In this document: piece after piece, positions 44,281 through 55,853 of the stretch
Layout of the letters: each line of letters starts with the position of its first letter
Numbering within the stretch: the stretch's first letter is position 1
Source: Cladochytrium replicatum
Taxonomy: Eukaryota > Chytridiomycota > Chytridiomycetes > Cladochytriales > Cladochytriaceae
DNA length: 64,000 nt
Direction of reading: 5' to 3'
Assembly (NCBI GenBank): GCA_025526935.1
Contig: JAHLKD010000042.1
Coordinates: 186,001-250,000 of the forward strand
Position numbers and translations under genes: made by a program
Notes under the pieces: generated by a model
The model's database searches: none
What the model saw: the letters and a program-made list of their open reading frames with translations, nothing else
What the model was told of the DNA's origin: nothing

Positions 44281-45506
44281 TTACCCCCAAGGAAGTGCCG
44301 TTGCAATGCCGGTGTAGTACTCAATCGACTCTTTCAATTTAGGGTCGCTCTGTTTGGAACTCGGCTCATCTTCATCGGAGGACACCTCCTGGAACTCCAC
44401 TCTCCCGTAATCCTCGGAGTCTTCAGCTTCGTCTTCGCTGTCTCGGTTGACGAGTTCGCTCTCGTCTTCAGTATCTTGGTTCACAAGTTCCCTCTCCTCT
44501 TCACTGTTTCGGTTGGCACTATCATCATCGCTGTCTCCGTTCAATCGTTCGCTATCTACACTTTCGTGTGCTTCATCGTCACTGAAATTCTCATCAACTT
44601 CGTCAATCACTGAATCCAATTCTCCATCCAAATTTTCATCATCATTGCCGACATCGCTCTCATGGTGTTCTTCGCTGTTGGGGTTATCAAAGTACTTTTC
44701 CCAACTCGAACTTCTGCGCCTGGGACTGCCATTTTCGCGATCCTCTTCATTAGATTCATGATCTTCGATATCTTTTTCTCCTTCTCCATCGTAGTGGATC
44801 AGTTCTGTTGATGGCGCGGCCAAACGTGTTATGTTGTTTCTGTTCAGGAATATTTCACGGAATTTCCGAAGATGTTCAGCAGAGTAGCCTGATCTCTCCA
44901 TGAGATCCAACTTTCCAGCGTCGGAGTCCCTGTATTGCTTGAGGGCAACTGCCAGGAACATCGGTAGAATATGGTGCATAATTCGACAACCGTAGTAAGC
45001 GAGCGAAGGGTCCGCATCAAGGCTAGACCTGAGGTCCATCATGAAGTTGGATAGATCCCGATTGTTTGTTGCATCCGAGTTGAGCATTTGTTTCATCGTC
45101 CCAGGTGTGATGTCAAGGTCCAAGATCACACCTAAAAAGGCAAATTGACTGTTGGTTTAATGGCCCAAAAAGGTAACATTGGAAATCATGGAGAGTGCGA
45201 ACTTAAGTGAAAGAAAAAACAGGCGAAAAATTAGACCGCATGCCGCAAATCACAACGCTCGTCGAACTACGAAAGATACTTCTGAAGGGTACTTTTGGCG
45301 AGGATCTATGAATCATTGAAATAAACACGGGAGAAATCGATTTGTCAAAAACCGGTTTACCTATGAATAGCTGGGCGAGCTTTCCAACATAAAAAGGGTA
45401 AAGTTTTACATTTTCAGTAACAAATGAGAGTGTTTCGGGCGCACCCGGCGAAAGTTAAGCAACTTAAACAGCGGGAAATCTAGATGAAAATCAAAACTTT
45501 CTCACC
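44281..45506 (-). CDS. Acidic protein of unknown family (5' end unresolved)
   Basis: The main exon 45131-44281 begins at a strong acceptor (CCTTTTTAG) and encodes MILDLD-like VILDLDITPGTMKQMLNSD, LSNFMMDLRSSLDADPSLAY, HHILPMFLAVALKQYRD and then about 140 residues of Glu/Asp/Ser/Asn-rich sequence with imperfect SEDEAED and NSEEERELVN repeats, ending TALPWG and TAA. An upstream exon ending at 45506 (GGAITWFLRNLKLSSGETQ then IARSTIQITFVG) joins in frame at phase 1 through a 374-bp intron, long for this window. Its 5' start was not found. The stop lies only 74 bp before the CKS1 ATG on the same strand. The first 110 residues look globular; I do not recognise them. Confidence 0.5.
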
Positions 45507-45759
45507 AACAAAAGTGATCTGGATGGTGGAACGGGCAATCTGGGTTTCACCGGAGCTAAGCTTCAAATTACGAAGGAACCAAGTGATGGCACCACCGAAA
45601 TGCGTGGTTGCGGAAACCTTGCAAGAAGTAGGTGGCAGCAATGATCACAAGGAACATAACTCCGTGAAGCTTAGCAGCTTCAGGCGGCCAAAAACGGCGT
45701 CTTTCAAAGAGCGAAGACCGCCGAGCTTTTCGCACAGACACTTCTTTCCCTTTCACCCA

Positions 45760-46196
45760 ACATCCAGAAAGCTTCTAGCTCTTCGTTGGGAGAATAACGC
45801 CCGCCAGCTGCAACTTCAAAAGCTTGACAGTACCCGTTCGGCTATTGATAATTCACCGCCAGAGTCATACCATCATTTGGAGCTTCGTTTACGCAGGTTG
45901 CAACACGATGAAGGTAAAGCTGCTGTCACGCTCACATCTTACGCTGAACTGTTGCACCGAATGTAGTTAGCAGGGATTCCATTCAGCACAGTAATCGCAT
46001 TCTGTTTCATCGCATTGCTTATCAGATGACAAATGCTAAAGTGAAACTTTCTACCCCCGATTCTGATGGCAAGGGCCATCCAGAGATTCCTGCACATTTA
46101 GGCAATCCCAAACGGCAGCATGATTTAGAGAGTATTGCAATTGAAAATCTTGTAAATTCTCCAAAGCTGAGCTATGTATGGAGCCTTACAAAATGA
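45760..46196 (+). pseudogene. Coiled-coil gene fragment, possibly flagellar
   Basis: The plus strand reads LLALRWENNARQLQLQKLD, YHHLELRLRRLQHDEGKAA, TLTSYAELLHR, then after two stop-type interruptions RDSIQHSNRILFHRIAYQM and a polar stretch to a TGA at 46194. The LExRLxxxQ..A..TYxxLLxR spacing resembles outer-dynein-arm docking coiled coils (ODAD3/CCDC151 type), but this is from memory of a low-complexity pattern and is weak. No start or flanking exons were found. 46200-47158 shows only short frames on both strands and a 33-bp repeat. Confidence 0.25.
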
Positions 46197-46416
46197 AACC
46201 TTTGAAGACCATACTGCAGAGGCTGAGAAAAGGCATTGTCAGATCCCTAGAAAAGCTTAGAGTACTTGTTCAATATTGCAATGTATCCCTCAACATAAAG
46301 ACGAATTCTGAAAGAAATGGGTGACGACCAACTGAAGAGGGCAGACGACTGGTCTTCCAGACTCTCGGGGGCTGCCAACTCACATCGACAATCTCTGCGC
46401 CATAGTTCTGTTGAAA

Positions 46417-46492
46417 GATCAAACTCAATCGGTAGCAGTACATTTGAGCGATCAAACTCAATCAGTAGCAGTACATTTGAGCGATCAAACTC
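46417..46492 (+). repeat. 33-bp tandem repeat, 2.3 copies
   Basis: Units at 46417-46449 and 46450-46482 differ by one base, followed by 10 bases of a third. On the plus strand the unit can be read as a Ser/Asn/Phe/Glu/Arg repeat (FERSNSISSST), but no gene model holds around it. Confidence 0.9.
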
Positions 46493-47158
46493 TTCGTTTC
46501 GTGCCAGTCGTCCCCAAACAAATCGATCAAGCACCAAAAGTGAATTCAGTGAGACGTCAGGTACATGTCAAACGTGCACTCTAAACAAATGTGCCGTCCT
46601 GCCGTAAATCAATACACACGTGACCACATTCAAGAGTCGGGCCTTGGCGATTTGAATGGAAATCCACAGACTGCAGTTGCAGCAGACCTAGCTCTACCCA
46701 CACATCGTCATCGAATGTTACTCAGGGGCGAGCTTCAGTTCGATATTCTGTTCCTTCGAGTGCTCGAGCATTCCACTAAAATCCAAACTTGATCTCGGTA
46801 TACAAGATGGATGCGTTATCTCAGGGCGATTGGTGTCGCTCGAACTGTTGAAGTAGCTGGTGCGTATGGCCTGCCGTTACCTCAGGCACTGCTTACAGGT
46901 GGACGAAAAGTGGGATCTTCCTCGTCAAGTTGTTCGCTTCGACACAGCGCTACAGCGTCGGCTAGTTGGAGTAGTCGTTGTAGATCACCTTCTGCATTGC
47001 AATAAGCTGTCAAGTTCTTGTCCTTCAATGTTACTAGTAAAATAGACCCGAAGTAGAAGTGAATGTCCCTTGCTCTCTGCATATAATCATCTTCCAAAAT
47101 AATTGTTCTTTGTTACGGACTGAATTTAATTCACAGAAACAAAAATGCTGTACAACAT

Positions 47159-50100
47159 TCAGCCAACAAAAATTCCCGCAAAGAAAGGGTCATTCAGCAC
47201 TAGATCTCCAACGCTCTCATATGTTCCACTTCGGACCCTCTTGTGCAGTGAAACAATTTCCGCTCTCTCTTTCGTCGGATTCGTCACAGCCTTCGAAAGA
47301 AGCATTGCAGTGTTGTCCTTTTTACGGTCTGGTTTCGGAACCTTCTTTGTGCTCTTTGCACGATGCACGAGAATTGGGGCTGACAATAGTTTGTCGATCA
47401 AATAGTCCATCCAAAGTACGTTCGTTACTGGGTGGTATCCCTTCCACCGACGTCTAGTATGCTTCCTCATCGATCGATAAACATCGTATTGGTAATCACC
47501 TAAATACCACCAATGTGTGAAATTTTGCTACAGTGAATTAGATTGTCTAAACGTTAAACCTTCGCCGGTAAAGAAAGACTCATCATCCATGGGAACGTGG
47601 AATAATTGGCCGTCTATTAGTTGGAGAAACAGGTTAATGCTAAAGGATCACCTGAATAAAAAACTCGGATACCTAGCTCGAGTCTCGATAGTGTGAAGTC
47701 GATCAGGCAAACTTTGATATTGTGAGTCGAGACTCTGACCATTCTTGATCCCCCGCTGTCTACAGGAACTCGATACATTGCAACGACTTCGTTGGTTGGC
47801 TCTCCCGAGCGAACACACTGTGTGGAGGTCACTTCTGGTCTCTTTATCAAGAGATTGCCCCAGTGTAAATCACGATGCTCAAACCGAAGTCGCTGCTCTG
47901 CTATCGCAAGAGAAACCGCACATTGTTGCAATATACTTCGAATTTCTCCATAGCTGTCCAACTTATCAATGCTGTGCTCGAGATCTACTCCTCCGTGTTC
48001 AAGAATCAGCACCGCAAACAGCTGTGACTCGTCAAAATAGTCTGCAGTCACCAGCAACTTGTTAATTACGTCTGCAGAACAAATTTAAACTTCCCACCTG
48101 GCCGATCATTCTCCGTTCCCTTCTCGCTGGCATATTGATCCCATCGATCCAGCAGAATTTTAGGATATGGACCCCTGCAGACCCCGAATCCGAGACCCTT
48201 GACAAAGTTCGATTTCCACCACAGCTTTACCTCGCGAGCATTCATTCTGATTTCCCCTTTATCTCGTTTTTCTTCTTCAGCAAGAATGTCGATTAGGTCT
48301 GGAACTTCCGGAGGATCCACCTCTTCTCGTTCCGAAAGAAGTCCGAGAGCCTGAGATATCCGTATTTCCTGATAAACGTCGCGTAGTCGCTGCTGAGGGA
48401 AGCCGTTCACTTCCGGACGACCATCAAAGGGGATTATCTTGAGGACAGCTTTGGTGACCATCTCCTTTCGGCGACTTCGTCGAGCGTGCTGAAGTCTCGC
48501 CTTTCGTCTTGCACGAATTTGATCTTTGCCTTCTTCACCATCTTGCTCGCCATCGCCATCGCATTCGTCCGATGAGCTTACACTCTCAAAGCTGGGGTGT
48601 ACACCTAAATCGGCGTTTGGAAGGCCCCCAGACGTCGAAAGATGCAGAGTGGCACCACTAAGCATGTACACTTCACTGTATGTTGCTTCGCCAATCTATG
48701 CGTATGTGTCAATGGATATGTCACACGATTGTGCGATGTTACTACCTTGACAGCATTCTCCAAGTTTCTGATTCAGGAAATGTTGTCGGTAAGAGGTCAA
48801 CAAACACTTCACTTTTACTCTAACTTGCCTGAGTCCGATAAGTTCTCTGAAGGTCATAATCCTGGGCTGCATGCAAACACGCATCAAATCCTCCAGATCC
48901 GGATCTTTCTTTGGTCTCACTCGTGTACGTGCTGCAGTCCGCTTTGGTCTAGTTGGTGGAGTCACAAATTCTGGCTCGGCTGCAGGAGCAACTTCAATAT
49001 CAGGCGGCTGAACACCGACCTGCCGGTATAACGATTGTGGATCTTCCTTTGACTCCGGAACAATGACATTTTCACTCGTGCATGTCCATTCTTTATCGGC
49101 AATATTTGGATAGGCATTGACAACCTCTTTTTCTCCAATAGCTTGGAGAGCGGAAGATTGTGATGCCAACAGATTGTTCCTCAACTCATCATGGTCCATC
49201 CCTATGGCTGTTTGTTCAGCAAGGTCGATGGTCAACCTGCAAACAGTTGCGCCATCTTCCTCTTCCTTATCTGTTAACTCCCAATCACTGAGGAGGGTTT
49301 CAAGAACCAATCCCTCCTGATGGACCTCATCCACATTGAGAGACGAAGGATCAACAGCAACTTCGTTGATGGCATCCATCACCTTCTCGTTGGACGTATC
49401 AAATAACTCCCGATCAATAACTTCAACTTGCTGAGAATCCGATTCATGGCGACGTACTGAGAATGGAATCGCACTCGACATTTTCAAGCACACATTAAAT
49501 CCATCCGTTAAGTCCGGATCACCCTGCAGAGATCGATGCTTGCATGGATACCGATGAGGGTCCTCAGGGAAGTATTCACCCATGTTCTGAAGGTGCTGAT
49601 CGAAAGAGGCGTCTGCCTTTGGTACGGACTGGAAAATTTCTACAGAGATCATGTCAATTCTCTCTTCATTCTCTTCTGCGCACGGTTGAGGTGTAACGTC
49701 CGACGTCGAGGGCTGAATATAATTGCTCTGTGGTTCATTGCTCGATATTGTAAAAGTGTCCAAATCGAGCGGGCGATCGTTTTTAATACCCGCATCTTTA
49801 TGCGTGCTTTGAGCTGTGGATGAACCATCTTGATTAAATTCCGTTCTGTCTGTGAGACACATAGTTTCGAACTCCACGACCAGGTCAGCATCTCCTCCAA
49901 AGGCCACTCCCGAAACGGTCTTTGGTGCCAGTCCGTCCCCACTCAATGCTACACATTCATCGTCGTTGATCTCAAGAGTCAGCACTTCCAGACCTTGACT
50001 CTCATCTCCGATTAAATTTGGAATCTCTCCGGCGTTCTCATTCTCACGCAATCCATCAGACTCATCAATGGACAATTGTTTGCTAGCTTGATCCAGAAAT

Positions 50101-53100
50101 TCGACAGCCTCCACGTTAATTGGAGTGATTGCCCGGGTAATTGCAACATCATCGTCATCTGAATCGACAAAGACATGTCTTCGTGTCGCCCTCCGATTTC
50201 GAGTCACTTCGCGAACCATCGCAGAAGTCCTGGCAGTTTTAGTGATCCGACGAGACGTCTGACGTCTTCTGATTTCTGGTACAGAACCGTTGGGACTTTG
50301 TTCTGAAGTGTGCTCAGACGTGACATATTGGTGCGTCCCTCTACCATCGCCAGTCTTTGCAACAGCGGGAGGTATGATCAGATTGAGCTCATCCTCGTCG
50401 GATGATACCACGATGGCACGAGTACTTCTCCTTCGTCGATCGTTAAAAGGATGTGAAGCGCGAGGAGCCGGTCTTTCGTCGTTTGAATCATCTTCAATCA
50501 CTGTCGGTGCTTGATCTGCCACCGCTGAAGGCGTGCTTTCGTGCGAGTTGTGATTAGGATTTGCATCTACTTCTGCATCCTCAACAACAATAGATGACGG
50601 TAGCTCACTCGACCTAAACTCCACCGCAAGTGGAACACCGTAAGTTTCGTTCTGCCACTTTGTCTACGAAGTAAGGGTTAATGCACAAGTTGATTCGTTA
50701 TACGCCATAAAATACATACTCGTGCATTCTCTGAAGCATCCGGAATATCATTAACAAACCTATTCAATTGCTGTTGGCGCAAATCGCCTTCCCTGTTGAG
50801 CTCATCTAGCAGCTCTTCATAAATTTCTGCAATGGGCCGCATCGTCGTCTCCTCCGAAGTCTCGCCCACACGAATCATCCCGTGAGTCCCAATCGACTCA
50901 GAAGAAATTGCGGGCGGTAAAACATTTCTCACGCCGCGAGGACTGGAGCTCGTTCCAGAGACTCCATTGTCTGAAGCCGAAACAACCGCAATATCTACGC
51001 CACCGGCAGATTTCAGCTCGGATTCTAACATTTCGTCCAGAATATCCAAAATTGGCTCTAATGACGTCGTGCGATTCTCATTTCGGCCGATTCGCGGTTG
51101 AGTGCGGCGACGATCGAAAGATTTCTGTGCTTTGTTGCTGCCGGAGCGAGAGGCCCTCCTCCGGCGCGCATTGACTTCTGGAGCCACCACATCAAAAGTT
51201 CTTGGCCCTTCCTCTTCAATTTGTTCCATAGGCTTAGATTCAAAGCTTTTTGGGGGATGCGCTCGAGAAAAGTCTCCGAAGTCGTCAGTAGGTCTTCGGC
51301 AAATCGGTTTTCTACTCGAATCATGTGGAACACCGGGCTCGGCGATTTCAACCGTAATTAAGGTGCCTACCTCATCGCTTTCCAGAATCCGCTGCGTAGG
51401 AGAAGTTTCAATTGAAGCATGCTGGCCGACAGCAGTTTGGGAAGTATCGACTGTCGCAAACGATGTTCTTCGACTTTCCTCGCCTTTCGACGCTTCCAAC
51501 CTACCACAGAGCTCAGACAATTCATCATCCATCTCTGATCGATTAGGAAGCTCCACCAATATTTTATCCGAAACATTCTCGTTCCCTGCTGGATCATCAT
51601 GTTTAATAATTTTCGACTGCACCAACTGTTTCGACAGGGACAAATCCGCTTTCGTAGCAGCAGACTCTCCGGCATCAAGATCAACGCGGTCGCCCTTGTT
51701 CCTCGTTCGCTGTTTCGGCGCTTCCGAGGCATTGAAGCCATCACTTATCACAGGATGTTCGGTCGGCGCTTCCAAACTATCCGGTTGTTTAGTAGCGCGG
51801 ACCTCAATCTCGATGTAAGGCTTTGATCTCGACTTCTTAAATGTACATGTAGCTGTTTCGGTTGGAGACTTCTTGAGAACGTCTCCGGTAACAGCGATGC
51901 CTGCTTGGTTTGAGTTCATGACCGGCTCAACGAGCAAAGGTTCCTTTCCACCCACGGGCTGAGGACCTAAACATTTTGATAAAATTGGTGAAGAATCCGG
52001 GATTTGCTTCTCCGGATGAATTACGATCCTCGTGGACGCAGACGCGATAAATTCTGTCAATTTACGTCAACGCTTTGAAATTGAGCAGATTTTCATTCAT
52101 ACCTTCAGGAACATCCCGGCGTTCCTTCGATGGAGATTTTTGTCGGACATCGATTTCGAGGTTTTCATGATGGCGGTCTATCGACGGACTGTTTGACTCC
52201 TCACAATGTTTCTCCATCGGTTCTAGCGAGTAGCTGGAAACTGCCTCGTGCCCCCGGGTAATCTTTTTGGCCATTCGTGTAGCTTTATCGTCTTTCGTTG
52301 CCAATTTCTTCTCCTCACGCTTTTCCCTAGGTTCTGAAGACTTGTCCATGGTCCCAACAAGGTCACCCAAGATATCACCCATTGAACCCGATTGACTTCT
52401 AACGGGGACATCTCGCATTGATCGCAGTTTAATGTTCTCGTCCCCTTTGGGAGTCTTCTTTCTAGTCGATACATCCATTGCTCCGAACAATTCGTCGATG
52501 ATATCGCCGATAGAAGTATTATCCGGTTCTTTCGGTATTTTTCGTACTGCGATCGGCTTTTTGGCTGTCGCAGGAACTGCAGGTTTCGTACCTGCCTTTC
52601 GTTCTTTCCTGGCTTTTGCTAATATCATCGTACGATCTTGATATTCAACCTCGGATGTCTTTGATTCGACATCCGTCAATTTTCGAGATGTTCCTTTGGT
52701 TGGTCGCTTCAAGTTGTCGACGTCCGGCATTTCCCAAACACTGTTTCGAGATTTCACCAGTGAACCACCATTCACAGCTTCAACGTAATCTTTATCTCTA
52801 TCGTCATCTTCAGGCACAGTCCAACGACTCTCGTCCCACCTCTTCCTAACATCCGCTTCCTTTGTGATACTGCTGCGATTCTCTGCTGCGATTTTTGGTG
52901 GATTAGGCCGTCGTAATGTGGAAGTTTGTGGATTGATTCCGAATTTGACGTTCTCTTTCTCATCTTCGCTGCTCCCAGTTGAGCTCACATCATCCAGCGA
53001 GTTTGGCGTAAGGAAAGTAGTGTTGATTACGGATGGTTGGTCGAGGAAGGTCGAGTTGAAAGAGGATGCCGCAGTGCTGGAGGCAACCAGTCTGGTACCG

Positions 53101-53156
53101 CGCTTTCCGTAAGTCTTGAGACGGCCTGGTGCAGGTGCCGTGGATCTGGGGAACAT
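47159..53156 (-). CDS. haspin: Haspin histone H3-Thr3 kinase, very long N terminus
   Basis: Phosphorylates histone H3 Thr3 in mitosis to recruit the chromosomal passenger complex. Exons 53156-52103, 52053-50720, 50663-48829, 48767-48746, 48695-48098, 48041-47673, 47613-47560 and 47499-47159 join with every phase closing: 1868 residues. Start MFPRSTAPAPGRLKTYGKRG; TYGKR-like N termini are usual in haspins. Residues 30-1400 are disordered, acidic/basic low complexity. The kinase begins at about 1410: NLENAVKIGEATYSEVYML; Lys about 1501 in AVLKIIPF; NDRPDYFDESQLFAVLILEH; catalytic loop FEHRDLHWGNLL (Asp about 1672); LIDFTLSRLELDG, the haspin DFT/DYT variant of DFG (Asp about 1729); FFTGEGDYQYDVYRSMR; YHPVTNVLWMDYLIDKLL. 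All haspin hallmarks are present. One intron is GC-AG and exon 4 is 22 nt. Confidence 0.95.
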
Positions 53157-53508
53157 GGTTTGGGTCTGGCCCGTAACGCGTGTGCACGTGTGAAGGGGTA
53201 CCAACGCGAAGATGTGTTATTTTTTTTGTTTCGCCAATGGTCAGTTCTAATTAGCAGTGATAAGTTACATCCATAATATAATTAATGTATCAGCAGCAGC
53301 GATTAAACTCTTCAGTTCCCATTCAGTGGGGATTGGTTGTAATTGATGTGTTTCTATACGATCAAATCATCATCTTTCAAGTAAAAGATCGCTGAATACC
53401 AGCTCCTAATCTCAAAACAAACAAGTGCTCAGTCACTGGTGCCTTTCGACAGGAGACCCAACCCAACCTGTATAATGCTTCACCAGCGGCATCCCTAAAA
53501 ACGGAAGC

Positions 53509-54190
53509 ATGGCGGACGACGCGGACAAGAAATGGGGGAACCTTCCCAAGAACCTCGCCAGCTCGTGGATCCAGAAACTCACCACCATCTACCTGATCCC
53601 CGAAGGCCCCTTCCTCTCCCGCTGGAAACTGGTTGTCGTCATTGTCAACATGATCTACTGCATTCTCCTCCCCTTCATGGAGGGCTTCCACTTCATCGAG
53701 CCGAGCGCCTTCATCGTCGGCTACCTCATCAACGTCTTCTTCCTCGTCGACATCTTTATCCGTTCCACGTCGCATACCTCCACGGCGGTCTCTTGGTCGG
53801 TTTCCCAAAGGAGATGGCGCTGCAGTACATGAACTCGAACCAGTTCAAGTTTGACATCGAATATCCCCACGGACATCTTTGCGCTTGCGTTCCTGAGCGT
53901 GGGGAAGTAGCCCACATCGGTCTGGTCGGGCTGACCTACGTGCGGCTGTTCAAGATCATCAGGGTTGCGAGGGTGCCCAGTACTTCCATAGGCAGGAGAG
54001 GCGGCTCCATGCTTCGTTCTCGGGACAGATCATATAGCTTTTGAAGTACTTGACACTGATTACACGCACCATGACGTGCTGCTGGTTCGCCATGGGGTGC
54101 AACAGCGGATTGATCAACGGCATCAGTTCATCCGGTTTTTACAGTGTCAATAGAGTCGATTCCCTCTGCAGCTGCCCTGCCGTGTTCTCG
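53509..54190 (+). pseudogene. Decayed six-helix voltage/cyclic-nucleotide-gated type cation channel
   Basis: A clean start MADDADKKWGNLPKNLASSW leads to S1 (KLVVVIVNMIYCILLPFMEG) and S2 (FIVGYLINVFFLVDIFI). The frame then shifts to FHVAYLHGGLLVGFPKEMAL and QYMNSNQFKFDI, shifts again to PTDIFALAFL (S3), again to TYVRLFKIIRVARV (S4, Arg/Lys every third residue), then YFHRQERRLHASFSGQII, a stop, LLKYLTLITRTMTCCWFAMG (S5). This order is that of CNG/HCN/EAG-family channels. At least four frame changes and a stop in conserved sequence within 600 bp show it is dead; the pore, S6 and any nucleotide-binding domain are not found. From 54200 to 54804 no gene is clear; a minus-strand frame (54683-54300) is open without an ATG. 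Confidence 0.7.
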
Positions 54191-54804
54191 GTAACAGAAC
54201 TATCCCCGTCCTGCGAAATGGCTTCTTCCTACCGAACCACAATTGATCGGCATAAGAATCTTCACACGCCCCAACACTCTGATATCCTTCATCTCCGGTT
54301 CAGAAATCGCTGGACATTCCCGCCTCGATCCCGAGCGCCGGAGAACCACCACTAGTCTTCCCCCGCTGGACCAGACCCGACGCCGATGGATTCACACTCC
54401 CAAGCACTCCACTGACCAACATCTTCTCCCTCTCTTCTGATTTCTGCAGGTTAGGAAGCTTTGTGGTTGCGATTGTCGGTTGATCAGCATCGATATTCTT
54501 TACTGCAGCAACGCAGACGCGGTAGAGTTTTGATGTTCCTGTTTCGAAGCGGTAGAATCCCTTGAACAGGCCGTATTGTGATTGCAGCTCTTGAACCAAA
54601 TGAAAAGGGGGTCGAATAGCTCCACTTGAGTTGGAACGAACGACATAGGTAAGTTGCGCTGAAATAGTACTGATCGGGTTCACTATTATTAGGTAATATC
54701 ACACTGTGAAACATCATTACAAACACGGTCATTCCAAAAATACAAATTTGCGAGCTGACGTCGATTTCTTCAATAGCTGAACATGGAGCGTGCAGTCTAA
54801 TCGG

Positions 54805-55853
54805 CTAATACTGGGTTTGTGCACTAACACAAGCAATGTAGCCCTTTTCACAGAGCACCATCCGCGGCTTTACGAAAATCGTGTACTTCAGAATCCATTT
54901 GGCCGACAGGTGGTACTCGGGTATGGGAATGGAGGGATCAACACGTGCTGATATGCGGGTTTGGAAACGATCGTGCACAGATTGCAAATTCTTAGGAGAC
55001 AAGGGACCTTGATCCTAAATCAGCGAAATTTGACAGTCAAACGATCGCTGAACACCAACCTTGAGCATTTCCGTGCAGCCAGATCTCAAATCCAGCCTTG
55101 GAACGTGCGCTCAAGTTTTCAAAATCTTCCAGATCGCTGGTAGTATCCCCCACAAGCTGAATAACTCCGGGCGCAATGACGCAGTGAGGTAAAAGAACCT
55201 CCAGCTGAGCTGCAGTCGCTCCAGTAATTCCCAGCCTGGAAATGACTTTCGCTTCTTGTACACAGGCTTCGAGCTCTCTCCACAATGGCAAGAATCGCTC
55301 GACGAGCGTTTGCGTGTTCGTTCCAAAGTCCTGGAAACCAGCCCATGATACGATGGCCGTGTCCACATGGTCGAATGTGGAGAAAGAATTAAAGTAGCGA
55401 CAAGACTCTGTAATAGATTTGACCGAGTCGGTTGGGAGTGTAAGTTGAACTAGAACGTCGCAAATAAGTTTAGTTTGTAGAGAGTGTGGGAAAGGCTCTG
55501 CACCTGTGATGTCCAAGTCATCACGGCTCTCATCCAGTTCCGCAGTCCAAAGCTTCGATAGCTGAACTATGGTCTCGTCGGAATGTTTGGTCGGCTCAGG
55601 TCCCACACCGGCATTCTGGACAAGTGCATCTTCAAGAGCAATGCGGAGCTGTAAAGAGGATAAAGACGTGACTTGTTGATGAGTATCGGCAGTTGATAAC
55701 GAGAGCGTTCTTTATAAGTCAGAAGCTGACCTCATCTTCTGTGGTCCCTACACCCTTCGTGCAGTGGGCAGTTCCAATGACATACGAGGTTGTGATTGTG
55801 CGAGACCTCGGAGACGATGGGGAGAAGCAGCAACAGTCTTGTACACGAAGCAT
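54805..55853 (-). CDS. GCLM: Glutamate-cysteine ligase regulatory (modifier) subunit
   Basis: Non-catalytic partner of glutamate-cysteine ligase, the first step of glutathione synthesis; it raises catalytic efficiency and reduces feedback inhibition. Exons 55853-55731, 55648-55060 and 55007-54805 join with all phases closing: 304 residues. It has the aldo-keto-reductase-like fold of GCLM: DVLVQLTLPTDSVKSITES, FLPLWRELEACVQEAKVISR then LGITGATAAQLEVLLPHC (human equivalent LQPYWEELENLVQSKKIVAI), and C-terminal WILKYTIFVKPRMVLCEKGY, matching WLLRYSVIVKSRGIIKSKGY. The acceptor of intron 2 (ATCAAG) was chosen because it alone keeps the frame. The ATG at 55853 gives a short Cys-rich leader. Diverges from the helicase gene 386 bp away. 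Confidence 0.85.

Noticed and set aside
44137-45131. Fusion of the acidic protein to CKS1
   Set aside because: Joining them would need a 28-nt intron; a TAA ends the acidic frame and CKS1 has its own ATG at 44207.
45484-45966. Single plus-strand gene of 160 residues
   Set aside because: Its first third is antisense to a better minus-strand exon (GGAITWFLRNLK); only the last third is plausible on the plus strand.
54300-54683. Minus-strand 127-codon frame downstream of GCLM
   Set aside because: No ATG and no join to GCLM, whose reading frame ends properly at 54805. Could be a 3' fragment of an unknown gene, but unsupported.
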